Of a stretch of 64,000 nucleotides of DNA, positions 24,555 through 33,109 are shown piece by piece (the first letter of the stretch is position 1; every line of letters starts with the position of its first letter). The DNA comes from Pseudomonas sp. PDM05. GTDB lineage: Bacteria; Pseudomonadota; Gammaproteobacteria; Pseudomonadales; Pseudomonadaceae. The notes beneath the pieces were generated by a model that saw nothing but the letters and a program-made list of their open reading frames with translations, ran no database searches and was not told the origin of the DNA. The DNA lies in contig NZ_JACVAC010000002.1 in the NCBI RefSeq assembly GCF_014851685.1, forward strand, positions 310,001 through 374,000, in the 5' to 3' direction. A program made the translations under genes and the position numbers.

Positions 24555-26237
24555 TCAGAGGGTGGACAGGAACGTGCTGTTGTTGGCCTGCCATTCAATG
24601 ATGTCGATGCGGATACGTTTCTTGTCGAGCTTGCCGACGCTGGTCTTGGGAATTTCCGTAACAACGGCGATCTGACTCGGAATCGCCCACTTGCTCAGAT
24701 GGCCCAACTCCACGAACGGCTTGAGGTGCTCCTTGAGCTCACGGGCCCCAATCACATGGCCATCACGCACCACCAGCAAGGCAAACGGACGCTCACCCCA
24801 CTGCGGATCGGCGATGCCCACCACCGCTACTTCGCGTACCGCCGGGTGACGGCTGACCAGATCTTCGAGGGCCAGGGAGGAGACCCATTCGCCGCCGGTC
24901 TTGATCACGTCCTTGATGCGATCACGAATATCGATCACCCCAAACGCATCCAGCGTGGCCACGTCACCGGTGTGCATCCAGCCGCCTTCCCACAGCTCGG
25001 CGCCCTTCTGCGGCTCGTTGTAATAGCCTTCGGTCAGCCATGGCGCACGCAGCACCAGCTCGCCTTGGGACTCGCCGTCGGCAGGCAGGAAGTTGCCTTC
25101 GCTGTCGATGATCGCCGCGTCCACCAACGGCCCGGGCACGCCGGCCTTGATGCGGTAGGTGGTGCGTTCGTCCTCGCTGCCGGCCATCAGTTCTTCGTTG
25201 AGGTGGGCACACGATACCAACGGCCCGGTCTCGGACATGCCGTACGCCGCCGTCAGTTGAATCCCACGAGCCTTGGCAGCTTCGTACAGCGTACGGTTGA
25301 GCGCGCTACCGCCGATGACGATTTTCCAGCCGCCAAAATCCACGCCCTGTGCAGCCTTGGCGTTGAGCAGCATTTGCAGGATGGTTGGTACGCAATGGGA
25401 AAAAGTGACTTTCTCCTTGCGCCACAACTCCACCAGGAACTCCGGATCGTAGCGGCCGGGATAGACCTGCTTGAGGCCCAGCATGGTCGCCACATACGGC
25501 AGGCCCCACGCATGAACGTGGAACATCGGCGTGATCGGCATGTACACATCGTTGGTGCCCAACAGGCGCACGCTGTCGACGCTGCCCATGATGGTCGCCA
25601 CACCGATGGTGTGCAGCACCAGTTGGCGATGGGTGAAGTACACGCCCTTGGGGTTGCCGGTGGTGCCGGTGGTGTAGAAGGTGGTCGCGACGGAATTTTC
25701 GTCGAAATCCTGGAAGTCGTATTTCGGGCTGGCGGCGGCCAACAGGGTTTCGTACTCGCCCACGAGGTCTGGCAGCTCGGCGGTTTTCGATTCACCGTCG
25801 GTGAGCAGCAAGGTCTTGTCGACCGTCGTCAATTGCCCGGCGATGGCTTGGTAAAGCCCCACGAATTCACTGTTGACCAGCACAAAGCGGTCCTCGGCGT
25901 GATTCATGGTGTAGAGAATCTGTTCCGGCGACAGACGCACGTTGATGGTGTGGATCACCGCGCCAATCATCGGGATGGCAAACATGCACTCCAGGTAGCG
26001 ATGGCTGTCCCAGTCCATCACCGCCACGGTGTCACCGGCCTTTACCCCGGCTTCGGTCAACACATTGGCCAGGCGCGCGACGCGCTCGATCAAGGTCGGA
26101 TAGGTGTAGCGCAACTTGTCACGGTAAACGATTTCCCGGGTTTTCTCGTAACGGGTCCCGGACATCAACAGGCGCTTGATCAACAGCGGATATTGGTAGG
26201 CGCCTTCGGCGGGGGGGATAACACGGGTCTGCAACAT
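24555..26237 (-). CDS. medium/long-chain fatty acid-CoA ligase (AlkK-like)
   Basis: A 560-residue ANL-superfamily adenylating enzyme that activates carboxylic acids to acyl-CoA. The P-loop-like signature YTTGTTGNPKGV, TAAYGMSETGP, the WMHTGDVATLD motif and the C-terminal lysine motif KTSVGKLDKK are all present. Overall sequence resembles the AlkK medium-chain ligases of Pseudomonas. It lies upstream of the DUF1302-DUF1329 genes on the same strand, suggesting activation of fatty acids released or imported by those proteins. Chain-length preference cannot be read from the sequence. Confidence 0.88.
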   Translation of the reverse strand: MLQTRVIPPAEGAYQYPLLIKRLLMSGTRYEKTREIVYRDKLRYTYPTLIERVARLANVLTEAGVKAGDTVAVMDWDSHRYLECMFAIPMIGAVIHTINVRLSPEQILYTMNHAEDRFVLVNSEFVGLYQAIAGQLTTVDKTLLLTDGESKTAELPDLVGEYETLLAAASPKYDFQDFDENSVATTFYTTGTTGNPKGVYFTHRQLVLHTIGVATIMGSVDSVRLLGTNDVYMPITPMFHVHAWGLPYVATMLGLKQVYPGRYDPEFLVELWRKEKVTFSHCVPTILQMLLNAKAAQGVDFGGWKIVIGGSALNRTLYEAAKARGIQLTAAYGMSETGPLVSCAHLNEELMAGSEDERTTYRIKAGVPGPLVDAAIIDSEGNFLPADGESQGELVLRAPWLTEGYYNEPQKGAELWEGGWMHTGDVATLDAFGVIDIRDRIKDVIKTGGEWVSSLALEDLVSRHPAVREVAVVGIADPQWGERPFALLVVRDGHVIGARELKEHLKPFVELGHLSKWAIPSQIAVVTEIPKTSVGKLDKKRIRIDIIEWQANNSTFLSTL

Positions 26238-26383
26238 AGGAATCCCTTTTATGACTGCACGGTCTTGGCTGGAAGTTCTGCACTGTAGAGCGCTTATGTT
26301 TCAGCCAAATCAGCCAAAGGAATGATTTGCAGGAACCTATAGGTGCTGGCTCCGAGCCATCAATGCAACTTCACACCGATTCA

Positions 26384-26473
26384 ACGTGGGAGGGGGCTTA
26401 CCCCCGATTGCGGCGGGTCAGCGACAAATAAGCCGGCTGACCCAATGCTATCGGGAGCCTGCCCCTCCCACAC
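26384..26473. repeat. REPIN (paired REP palindromes)
   Basis: Left arm ACGTGGGAGGGGGCTTACCC and right arm GCCTGCCCCTCCCACAC flank an inner inverted repeat (GGGTCAGC/GCTGACCC). It is the same family as the element near 20.8 kb and sits between the ligase promoter region and the LysE gene end. Confidence 0.82.
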
Positions 26474-26495
26474 TTGAAATGCGTCCGCTCAAGTT

Positions 26496-27128
26496 TTACT
26501 TCATGCTGGTGAACGCCAACTTCACCCCAATGGCAATCAACACCGCCCCCATCGTCCGATCAAACCAGTGCCCCATCCGCGCAAACCCTGCACGCACGCG
26601 CTGTTGGCTAAACAGCATGGCCACCAGGCAGAACCACACCGCCGTGGCCACTGCCAGGTACAAGCCATAACCCGCCTGGATCGCCAACGGCGTGTGCGGG
26701 TTGATCACTACGGTGAACAGTGACAGGAAGAACAACGTCGCCTTGGGGTTCAGGCCATTGGTCACGAAGCCGGCAGTGAACGCCCCGCGCGCGGTGCGTT
26801 CGCCGACTTCAGCGTGCAATTCTCCCTCGGCCGCAGGCTTGGCCGGCTGTGCGCGCAGGGCTTTGAAGCCGATGTACAACAGGTAGGCCGCCGCCGCCCA
26901 CTTCAGGGCGTTGAACAACACGATGGACTGGGACACGATCAAGCCAATGCCGAGTAGCGAGTAGCCCACGTGCAGGAAAATCGCCGAGCCGACGCCCAGC
27001 GCAGTCCAGGTCCCGGCGCGGCGGCCGTGGGTAACACTTTCCCGTACCACCACGGCGAAATCCGGGCCGGGGCTGGCCACTGCCAACAAGTGAATCAGTG
27101 CCACGGTCAAAAACTCGGCGACGTACAT
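26496..27128 (-). CDS. LysE/RhtB-family amino-acid exporter
   Basis: A 210-residue inner-membrane translocator with about six hydrophobic segments and the family motif LLAVASPGPDFAVVVRESVTHGRRAG near the N-terminus. LysE/RhtB proteins export amino acids such as lysine, threonine or homoserine; the substrate here is unknown. The ATG at 27128 follows GGAG; an in-frame GTG two codons upstream overlaps that site and was rejected. It is divergent from the dehydrogenase gene, with 86 bases between. Confidence 0.87.
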   Translation of the reverse strand: MYVAEFLTVALIHLLAVASPGPDFAVVVRESVTHGRRAGTWTALGVGSAIFLHVGYSLLGIGLIVSQSIVLFNALKWAAAAYLLYIGFKALRAQPAKPAAEGELHAEVGERTARGAFTAGFVTNGLNPKATLFFLSLFTVVINPHTPLAIQAGYGLYLAVATAVWFCLVAMLFSQQRVRAGFARMGHWFDRTMGAVLIAIGVKLAFTSMK

Positions 27129-27214
27129 GCTCACTCCAATTCAAGTAACTGATTATTTCATCTGATAGGCTCGGGAGATTACGCCTTCGAACCCTGTCGC
27201 AAAAGGTACAGTTG

Positions 27215-28180
27215 ATGACGAACAATCGCCGCGCCGTCTTCCTCGATCATCCCTCACTGGATTTGGGAGACCTCGACCTCAGCGAGCTGCGAAACAGCTT
27301 CAGCGAACTGCAGCTGTTCGAGCAGACCACGCCGCAGAACGTGATCGAACGCCTGCAAGGCGCCCAAGTGGCGATCAGTAACAAGATTGCGCTCAACACC
27401 GAAACCTTGGCCGCTTGCCCCGAGCTCAAGTTGATCCTGGTGTCGGCCACCGGCACCAACAACATCGACCTCGAAGCCGCCCGCGCCCATGGCATCACCG
27501 TGAGCAATTGCCAGGGCTACGGCACGCCGTCGGTGGCACAGCACACGATCATGCTGTTGCTCAACCTGGCGACGCGCTTGAACGATTACCAGCGGGATGT
27601 CAGCGCCGGCAAATGGCAGCAAGCCAAGCAGTTCTGCCTGCTGGATCACCCGATTGTCGAGCTGGAAGGCAAAACCCTCGGCCTGCTTGGCCACGGTGAA
27701 TTGGGCAGCGCCGTCGCGCGCCTGGCCGAAGCGTTTGGCATGCGCGTGCTGCTCGGCGCGATTCCCGGGCGCCCTGCCCGCGCCGACCGCGTGCCGCTGG
27801 ACGAATTGCTGATGCAGGTCGACGCCCTGACCTTGCACTGCCCGCTGAACGAACACACCCGCGACTTTATCGGCGCCCGCGAACTGGCGCTGCTCAAGCC
27901 CGGCGCCTTTATCGTCAACACTGCGCGCGGTGGCTTGATCAATGAACAGGCCCTGGCCGATGCGCTGCGCAATGGCCATCTGGGCGGCGCGGCGACCGAT
28001 GTGCTGAGTGTAGAGCCGCCGGTCAACGGCAATCCGCTGCTGGCCGGCGACATCCCTCGACTGATCGTCACGCCCCACAATGCCTGGGGCAGTCGCGAAG
28101 CACGCCAGCGCATCGTCGGCCAACTGGCGGAAAACGCCCGGGGCTTTTTCAGCGGTGCCCCGCTGCGGGTTGTGAGTTGA
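27215..28180 (+). CDS. D-2-hydroxyacid dehydrogenase (glycerate/hydroxypyruvate reductase type)
   Basis: A 321-residue NAD(P)-dependent enzyme that interconverts 2-ketoacids and D-2-hydroxyacids. The Rossmann loop GLLGHGELGSAVARL, the catalytic arginine segment NTARGGLINEQAL and the catalytic histidine region TPHNAWGS are in the expected order. AAAGG stands upstream of ATG 27215 (an adjacent TTG is rejected). Glyoxylate or hydroxypyruvate are plausible substrates, but sequence does not decide. rsmC follows after 30 bases. Confidence 0.88.
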   Translation: MTNNRRAVFLDHPSLDLGDLDLSELRNSFSELQLFEQTTPQNVIERLQGAQVAISNKIALNTETLAACPELKLILVSATGTNNIDLEAARAHGITVSNCQGYGTPSVAQHTIMLLLNLATRLNDYQRDVSAGKWQQAKQFCLLDHPIVELEGKTLGLLGHGELGSAVARLAEAFGMRVLLGAIPGRPARADRVPLDELLMQVDALTLHCPLNEHTRDFIGARELALLKPGAFIVNTARGGLINEQALADALRNGHLGGAATDVLSVEPPVNGNPLLAGDIPRLIVTPHNAWGSREARQRIVGQLAENARGFFSGAPLRVVS

Positions 28181-28210
28181 TAAACTGCGCCCCTTTTCAA
28201 GGAGCAGACC

Positions 28211-29209
28211 ATGGATCCGCGCAGTGAAGTACTGCTTCGTCAGGCCGAACTTTTTCACGGCAACGTGCTGCTCGTCGGCTTGCCTGCCGATGATCTGCTG
28301 GGCCGCCTGCCCAACGCCCACGGCTGGTGCTGGCACGCCGGCGACCAGGCGGCGCTCGACGCACGTTTCCCCGAGCGCAGCCAGTTCGGCGTGAATGTGC
28401 CCGAGCGGGCATTTGATGCGGCGGTGATCTTCCTGCCCAAATCCAAGGATCTCACCGACTATCTGCTCAATGCCGTGGCCGCTCGTCTGCCCGCTGCGGA
28501 GCTGTTCCTGGTGGGGGAAAAAAAAGCCGGCGTCGAAAGCGCCGCCAAGCAGATGACCCCCTTTGGCAAACCACGCAAGCTGGATAACGCGCGGCACTGC
28601 CAGCTGTGGCAAGTCACCGTGACAAACGCACCGCAAGCGATCGAACTGGAAAGCCTGGCTCAGGTTTTCGAAGTGCCACTGGCTGAAGGGCCGCTGAAGG
28701 TCGTGAGTTTGCCGGGGGTATTCAGCCACGGTCGCCTGGATCGCGGTACGGAACTGCTGCTGGAGCATCTGGATAAACTGCCGAGCGGTCACCTCCTGGA
28801 TTTCGGTTGTGGCGCGGGCGTGCTCGGTGCTGCGGTCAAGCGTCGCTACCCGCACAACGCGGTGACGATGCTTGATGTCGATGCGTTCGCTGCGGCCAGC
28901 AGTCGCTTGACCCTGGCTGCCAACGGTCTGGAAGCCGAGGTGCTGACGGGCGACGGAATCGACGCTGCGCCGATGGGTTTGAACACGATTCTGAGCAATC
29001 CGCCGTTTCATGTCGGTGTACACACCGATTACTTCGCCACGGAAAACCTGCTGCGAAAAGCGGCGAAACACCTGGCAAAAGGCGGCGAACTGCGCTTGGT
29101 CGCCAACAGTTTCCTGAAGTACCAACCACTGATCGAAGAGCATCTGGGCGTGTGCGCAATCAAGGCCGAAGGCAATGGCTTCCGCATCTATCGCGCCAAG
29201 CGCGGCTGA
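28211..29209 (+). CDS. rsmC: RsmC, 16S rRNA m2G1207 methyltransferase
   Basis: RsmC methylates N2 of G1207 in the 30S subunit. The 332-residue protein has the two-domain layout of the family. A degenerate N-terminal methyltransferase-like half is followed by a catalytic C-terminal half with the SAM loop [20 protein letters not shown] and the catalytic motif [14 protein letters not shown] lies a few bases before the ATG. It follows the dehydrogenase gene closely, though the two functions are unrelated. Confidence 0.93.
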   Translation: MDPRSEVLLRQAELFHGNVLLVGLPADDLLGRLPNAHGWCWHAGDQAALDARFPERSQFGVNVPERAFDAAVIFLPKSKDLTDYLLNAVAARLPAAELFLVGEKKAGVESAAKQMTPFGKPRKLDNARHCQLWQVTVTNAPQAIELESLAQVFEVPLAEGPLKVVSLPGVFSHGRLDRGTELLLEHLDKLPSGHLLDFGCGAGVLGAAVKRRYPHNAVTMLDVDAFAAASSRLTLAANGLEAEVLTGDGIDAAPMGLNTILSNPPFHVGVHTDYFATENLLRKAAKHLAKGGELRLVANSFLKYQPLIEEHLGVCAIKAEGNGFRIYRAKRG

Positions 29210-29240
29210 CGGGCGTTTGAAAAAGAAGGCTTGCCGAATG

Positions 29241-29262
29241 GATTCTGCCTAGGCAGAATCCG
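29241..29262. repeat. perfect 22-bp palindrome between rsmC and the riboswitch
   Basis: A perfect palindrome (half-site GGATTCTGCCT) lies just before the riboswitch core. It lacks a T run, so it may be a weak terminator for rsmC or a protein-binding site. Confidence 0.55.
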
Positions 29263-29267
29263 CTCCG

Positions 29268-29445
29268 TCCTAGGGGAGTAGTCTCCCACGAGCGCCATGC
29301 TCGTCCGGCATACGTCAACATACTTGGTCAACAGGCCATGGCGTATGCGACCCAGGTGTCCGCACAGACGGACCAGGGTTTGACAAGACCTATGACACGC
29401 ACACCTTACCCGGGGCGGGAAGGCTGTACGTGTCATAGCCGTGTC
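29268..29445 (+). promoter_or_regulatory. yybP-ykoY family manganese riboswitch
   Basis: The two conserved loops of the yybP-ykoY aptamer are present: TAGGGGAGTAG near 29271-29281 and ACCTTACCCGGGGCGGGAAGGCTG-like sequence near 29402-29426. Helical insertions lie between them (ACGAGC/GCTCGT; GCATACG/CGTATGC; TCCG/CGGA; ATGACACG/CGTGTCAT). This family binds Mn2+ and commonly sits ahead of Mn exporter genes, exactly the gene that follows. The weak GGA ribosome site just downstream suggests control of translation. Confidence 0.85.
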
Positions 29446-29469
29446 GACCCGCCCCTGGAAACCTACCTG

Positions 29470-30054
29470 ATGCTGGATTCATTACTCGTTCCTACCGCAA
29501 TCGTTGCCTTGGCCGAAATCGGCGACAAGACGCAACTGCTCGCGCTCATCCTTGCCGCACGCTTTCGCAAACCCTGGCCGATCATCGCCGGCATCGTCGC
29601 CGCGACCCTGGCCAACCATGCGGCCGCCGGTGCCGTGGGGGCGTGGTTTGGCAGCTTCTTCTCGGATGCGGTGCTGCACTGGATCCTCGCAGCGAGCTTC
29701 TGCGCCACCGCGCTGTGGACCCTGGTGCCGGACAAACTCGATGACGACGAAGCCAGCACCACCCGCAAGTTCGGGCCGTTCCTGACCACGCTGATCGCAT
29801 TCTTCCTCGCTGAAATCGGTGACAAGACCCAGATCGCCACAGTGATGCTGGCGGCACAGTATCCCGAGTTGTGGCTGGTGATTATCGGTACGACGCTGGG
29901 CATGCTGATTGCCAACGTGCCGGTGGTTCTGGCGGGAAATTTTGCGGCGGAGAAGCTGCCGCTGACCTTGATTCGGCGATTGGCGGCTACGGCGTTTTTT
30001 GTACTGGCGGTGGTTGCGGTGTACAAGGCCATGCAGAGCAGCGGCTGGATCTAA
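29470..30054 (+). CDS. TMEM165/GDT1 (UPF0016) family manganese exporter
   Basis: A 194-residue inner-membrane protein with six hydrophobic segments in two homologous halves, each with the signature E-x-G-D-K-T (ALAEIGDKTQLLAL near residue 15 and FLAEIGDKTQIATV near residue 115). GDT1-family proteins move Mn2+ (or Ca2+) out of the cytosol; bacterial MneA-type members protect from Mn excess. The start MLDSLLVPT lies just after the riboswitch; longer reading frames run into it and were rejected. Confidence 0.9.
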   Translation: MLDSLLVPTAIVALAEIGDKTQLLALILAARFRKPWPIIAGIVAATLANHAAAGAVGAWFGSFFSDAVLHWILAASFCATALWTLVPDKLDDDEASTTRKFGPFLTTLIAFFLAEIGDKTQIATVMLAAQYPELWLVIIGTTLGMLIANVPVVLAGNFAAEKLPLTLIRRLAATAFFVLAVVAVYKAMQSSGWI

Positions 30055-30240
30055 GACTCCAACACCAGTCCAATGAGGGAGGGCTTCAGGCTTTCTGCGC
30101 AAACTCGTTCAGTTCATAACCTGCAACGGCGCGCTGTTTGCGCCCTGGCCGGTGGGTCAGGGCAGGATTCTCCACGGCGCGTCTTTGGGCAATACACACA
30201 GGGGTAAGCCAGTGCGCGAGCCTTTGCGGAATTATCTGAA

Positions 30241-30268
30241 GGAACAATTCAGATCTGGATACCACAAA
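30241..30268 (+). promoter_or_regulatory. hrp box (HrpL-type ECF sigma promoter)
   Basis: GGAACA (30241-30246), a 15-base spacer, then CCACAAA (30262-30268). The consensus is GGAACC-N15/16-CCACNNA, so only the sixth base deviates. It ends 36 bases before the ATG of the protease-like gene and points into it. HrpL promoters drive type III secretion genes and effectors in Pseudomonas. Confidence 0.8.
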
Positions 30269-30304
30269 CGTGTCATGACCCTTTCTATGCAATGAGAGGT
30301 ACCG

Positions 30305-32029
30305 ATGGACACGTCATCTTCAGTTTCTTCGTCCAACGCCGCGCAACGAACAAAATCAAGCGAGGATGATAAAGAGCAAGCCGCCTATAACCGTGCGAGC
30401 GACCCTGCCTATCAAGCGGCGAACGCTGCGCCTTACATGGCGAATGTGCCATTTACGTACAACAACTCTGAACCATCCACATCGGAGCAGCGCTCGATCG
30501 GCGTCAGCTCGATTCCCCAGAGCGGCGCGGGAGGTATGCCCAGTCACTCTCGGCAAAGTGGCGGCGGCGGTTCCAGCTATCAGCCCGACCCCACCCCAGA
30601 ACAAACGCCCTATCAGGGCCAAGGCCGCTCAGGATCTATTCAATACGGCAGCCCTCAATCATCGTCTGCGCCGACCCAGGTTGACCTGAGTAACGGATTC
30701 TATGACGGCAATGTTCGCATTGAATACAGCGCCGGGATTCCGCCGGGCGAAAAGAAACTCCACGAGACGCTGTCGATTGAAACCGGCCAGGGAAATGATT
30801 CGGTTTATGTTTCCGGGGGGCAAAATGGCGGAGTTGTTGCGCAGGTAAACGGGCAGTCTTACGAGATTCCTTTTTGGGCGAACACGCAGAATCAACAGAC
30901 CATTGATGTCAATACTGGCGATGGGAACGATTCCGTCGTTATTGATCAAAGACTCCATCATAACGCCAACATCGACCTTGGAAGGGGCGATGATGCTGCG
31001 TACGCCGGATCTGGAAGGACCAAAATCTTCGGAGGGCCCGGGAACGACAACATCAATCTGGGAAGTGGCGAAGGCTACGCTGAAGGCGGTGATGGCAATG
31101 ATTTCATCAATGGTGGCTCAGGACATGCAACGATTTACGGTGGGCCTGGCAGTGACGAAATACGTGCGGGTGGAGGGCCGAACACGAAAATCAACTACGT
31201 GGACGGGGGAGACGGCAGGGACGTAATTTATGGTGGGAAGGGTCATAACGTGTTGTTTGGAGGGCGCGGAGATGACTACATCTTCGCTGGTGACCGCAGC
31301 ACTATTATTCCAGGCAAAGGTAACGACTGGGTGCAGACAAACTCCCAAAATGATCATGTCATTGGGGACGGAGCCGACGACCTTAGTTACGTCCACCCGT
31401 CGTCGTCCTTTGAGCACACAATACCTTCCCCTGATGCCGGCGCGCGCGGCATTAACATCAAGGGTAGCCCTTCGTTCACTCAGCGCGTAAATGATGACCT
31501 GGAGTCCCTGAGAAGCACTCGGGCCGGGCAGGAAACCCTGAAAATCATAGATTCGCTAAATGCACCTGTGACCCTGAAAGAAGGCGTATCAGGTAGTTTC
31601 TATTATTACGACGACCCGGGCGGGCGTCGCATGACCCCGCAGGAACAGGGTTTGGCGCGCACGCCTGGCGTAATAAAAAACGGTGTTGCAGGCATTCCGG
31701 CGCAAAACCCAGCGGTTGAGTATGACCGAACATTCATTGCTCCCGGGCACCAGCGGCCTCCACTGGTTATTCTTCAACATGAACTTTCCCATGCGGTCAA
31801 CGGGGGGCAGGGCACGATTCTGCCGGGGTCAACGATAGTCTGGAATGGCCGTGATTTTAAATGGGAGTCGAATTATGAGCGCCAGGCGGTAGGACTCCCT
31901 GCATGGAGCATTTTTGACTTTGACCGCAATCCCCGAACGCCGCCCACCAACACCAATCCCTGGCCTTACAACGAAAACGCGCTCCTCAACGAGCTTGGGT
32001 TGCCGCTGCGGCAAATATACGGAGACTAG
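30305..32029 (+). CDS. RTX-like beta-roll / M91 zinc metalloprotease protein, candidate type III effector
   Basis: A 574-residue protein with no signal peptide. Residues 1-130 are Ser/Gln/Gly/Pro-rich and look disordered, as in many type III effectors. About 155-360 hold GxGNDx-type calcium-binding repeats (GQGNDS, GDGNDS, GGPGNDNI, GGDGNDFI, GGPGSDEI, GGRGDDYI). About 390-574 match the M91 peptidase family (NleD, HopH1): zinc motif LQHELSHAVN (HELSH at 492-496) and the tail NENALLNELGLPLRQIYGD. AGAGG precedes the ATG. NleD cleaves host MAP kinases; the target here is unknown. Base composition appears less GC-rich than neighbours, suggesting acquisition. The hrp box supports HrpL control, but no secretion genes lie in the window. 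Confidence 0.82.
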   Translation: MDTSSSVSSSNAAQRTKSSEDDKEQAAYNRASDPAYQAANAAPYMANVPFTYNNSEPSTSEQRSIGVSSIPQSGAGGMPSHSRQSGGGGSSYQPDPTPEQTPYQGQGRSGSIQYGSPQSSSAPTQVDLSNGFYDGNVRIEYSAGIPPGEKKLHETLSIETGQGNDSVYVSGGQNGGVVAQVNGQSYEIPFWANTQNQQTIDVNTGDGNDSVVIDQRLHHNANIDLGRGDDAAYAGSGRTKIFGGPGNDNINLGSGEGYAEGGDGNDFINGGSGHATIYGGPGSDEIRAGGGPNTKINYVDGGDGRDVIYGGKGHNVLFGGRGDDYIFAGDRSTIIPGKGNDWVQTNSQNDHVIGDGADDLSYVHPSSSFEHTIPSPDAGARGINIKGSPSFTQRVNDDLESLRSTRAGQETLKIIDSLNAPVTLKEGVSGSFYYYDDPGGRRMTPQEQGLARTPGVIKNGVAGIPAQNPAVEYDRTFIAPGHQRPPLVILQHELSHAVNGGQGTILPGSTIVWNGRDFKWESNYERQAVGLPAWSIFDFDRNPRTPPTNTNPWPYNENALLNELGLPLRQIYGD

Positions 32030-32100
32030 CTCATCAAGGCACCATACAAATGGCCTGGCGCAAAAGACGATGGCGCTTTTTCAGAGCCCCCCAATAGCAG

Positions 32101-32168
32101 TGTGTCAGTACCTTCTTCATTAACTGACACCTTGCTAACGGGGTGCCCCCCACAACATTTGGGGGGCT
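32101..32168 (+). terminator. two consecutive hairpins after the protease-like gene
   Basis: An imperfect inverted repeat TGTGTCAGT/ACTGACAC (32101-32130) is followed by a strong GCCCCCC/GGGGGGC hairpin (32145-32167). There is no clear T run on the plus side, so termination is plausible rather than certain. Confidence 0.5.
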
Positions 32169-32183
32169 ATAGGAACTGGGAGA

Positions 32184-33002
32184 TCAGGATTTCTTGGCCT
32201 GCTGATACAACGGCATCACTTTTGGAATCGCCGCTTGCAACGAGGCGATTCGGCTGTCCGACGCCGGGTGAGTGCTCATGAACTCCGGTGGCGCACCTTC
32301 CGAAGCCTTGGCCATTTTGTTCCACAGCGTGATCGCCGCATTTGGGTTGTAACCGGCGCGAGCCGACAGCTCCAGGCCGATCAAGTCTGCCTCGTTTTCA
32401 TTGGCTCGGCTGTTGGGCAAAGTCATGCCGTAGTTGGCCACGGTATCGGCCAATGCCAGGCTGTCCTGGCCCAGGCCGAACAACGCGCCTGCGCCCTGCT
32501 TCGCCATCTCGATGCCATACGCCTTGGACATGGCTTCGCGGCCGTGCTCGCGCAAGGCGTGGGCAATTTCATGACCCATCACCGCCGCCAGTTCGTCATC
32601 GGTCAACTTGAGGTTGTCGATCAAAGCGCTGTACACAAAGATCTTGCCGCCAGGCCCGCAGTTGGCGTTCATCTCGTCGCTCTTGATCAGGTTCACTTCC
32701 CACTTCCACTGCGCCGCATCGGGGCGGAAAGTCGGTGCCTGGGCGATCAAGCGGTTGGCGATGGCCTGCACGCGCTTGGCGTTGGTGCTGGTCTTGTCCA
32801 ACTGGCCCTTGCTGCTGGCTTCACCCAAAGTCTGCTGGTAGGACTGGGCATACATCTGGTCGACTTCCTGACTCGACAGCATGCTGAACATGTATTGCTT
32901 GCGCTCAACCCCGACGGCGCCGCCGCTGGTGGTGTTGACCGACTGGCAACCAGCCAGCAACAGCGCCGCTGCCAGTACGTTTATTGCCAATGATTTCTTC
33001 AT
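32184..33002 (-). CDS. M48-family metalloprotease lipoprotein (LoiP-like)
   Basis: A 272-residue envelope protease with a lipoprotein signal peptide (LLLAGCQSV) and an M48 catalytic motif MGHEIAHALREHGRE, with the downstream glutamate in NENEADLIGLELSARAGY. Related E. coli proteins LoiP and YcaL act in outer-membrane protein quality control. MKKSLAIN at 33002 gives a normal signal peptide; an extension of seven residues was rejected. It is transcribed toward the end of the effector-like gene. Confidence 0.9.
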   Translation of the reverse strand: MKKSLAINVLAAALLLAGCQSVNTTSGGAVGVERKQYMFSMLSSQEVDQMYAQSYQQTLGEASSKGQLDKTSTNAKRVQAIANRLIAQAPTFRPDAAQWKWEVNLIKSDEMNANCGPGGKIFVYSALIDNLKLTDDELAAVMGHEIAHALREHGREAMSKAYGIEMAKQGAGALFGLGQDSLALADTVANYGMTLPNSRANENEADLIGLELSARAGYNPNAAITLWNKMAKASEGAPPEFMSTHPASDSRIASLQAAIPKVMPLYQQAKKS

Positions 33003-33109
33003 GAACACTCTCCCTGAAAACATGGCGCGTATCGTAGGCGGTCATTTGTATTGGCGCCAGATACAACAGACGTGTAGCCGGATAATTTCAGATACATCTC
33101 ACATGCCGC

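Noticed and set aside
27254..29143. 629-codon minus-strand frame across the dehydrogenase and rsmC genes
   Set aside because: Spans two well-supported plus-strand genes and the gap between them; no domain or ribosome site.
30305..32029. Type I secreted RTX exoprotease (AprA/serralysin type)
   Set aside because: The zinc motif HELSH lacks the serralysin HExxHxxGxxH extension, the repeats precede rather than follow the protease, and no type I exporter genes adjoin.
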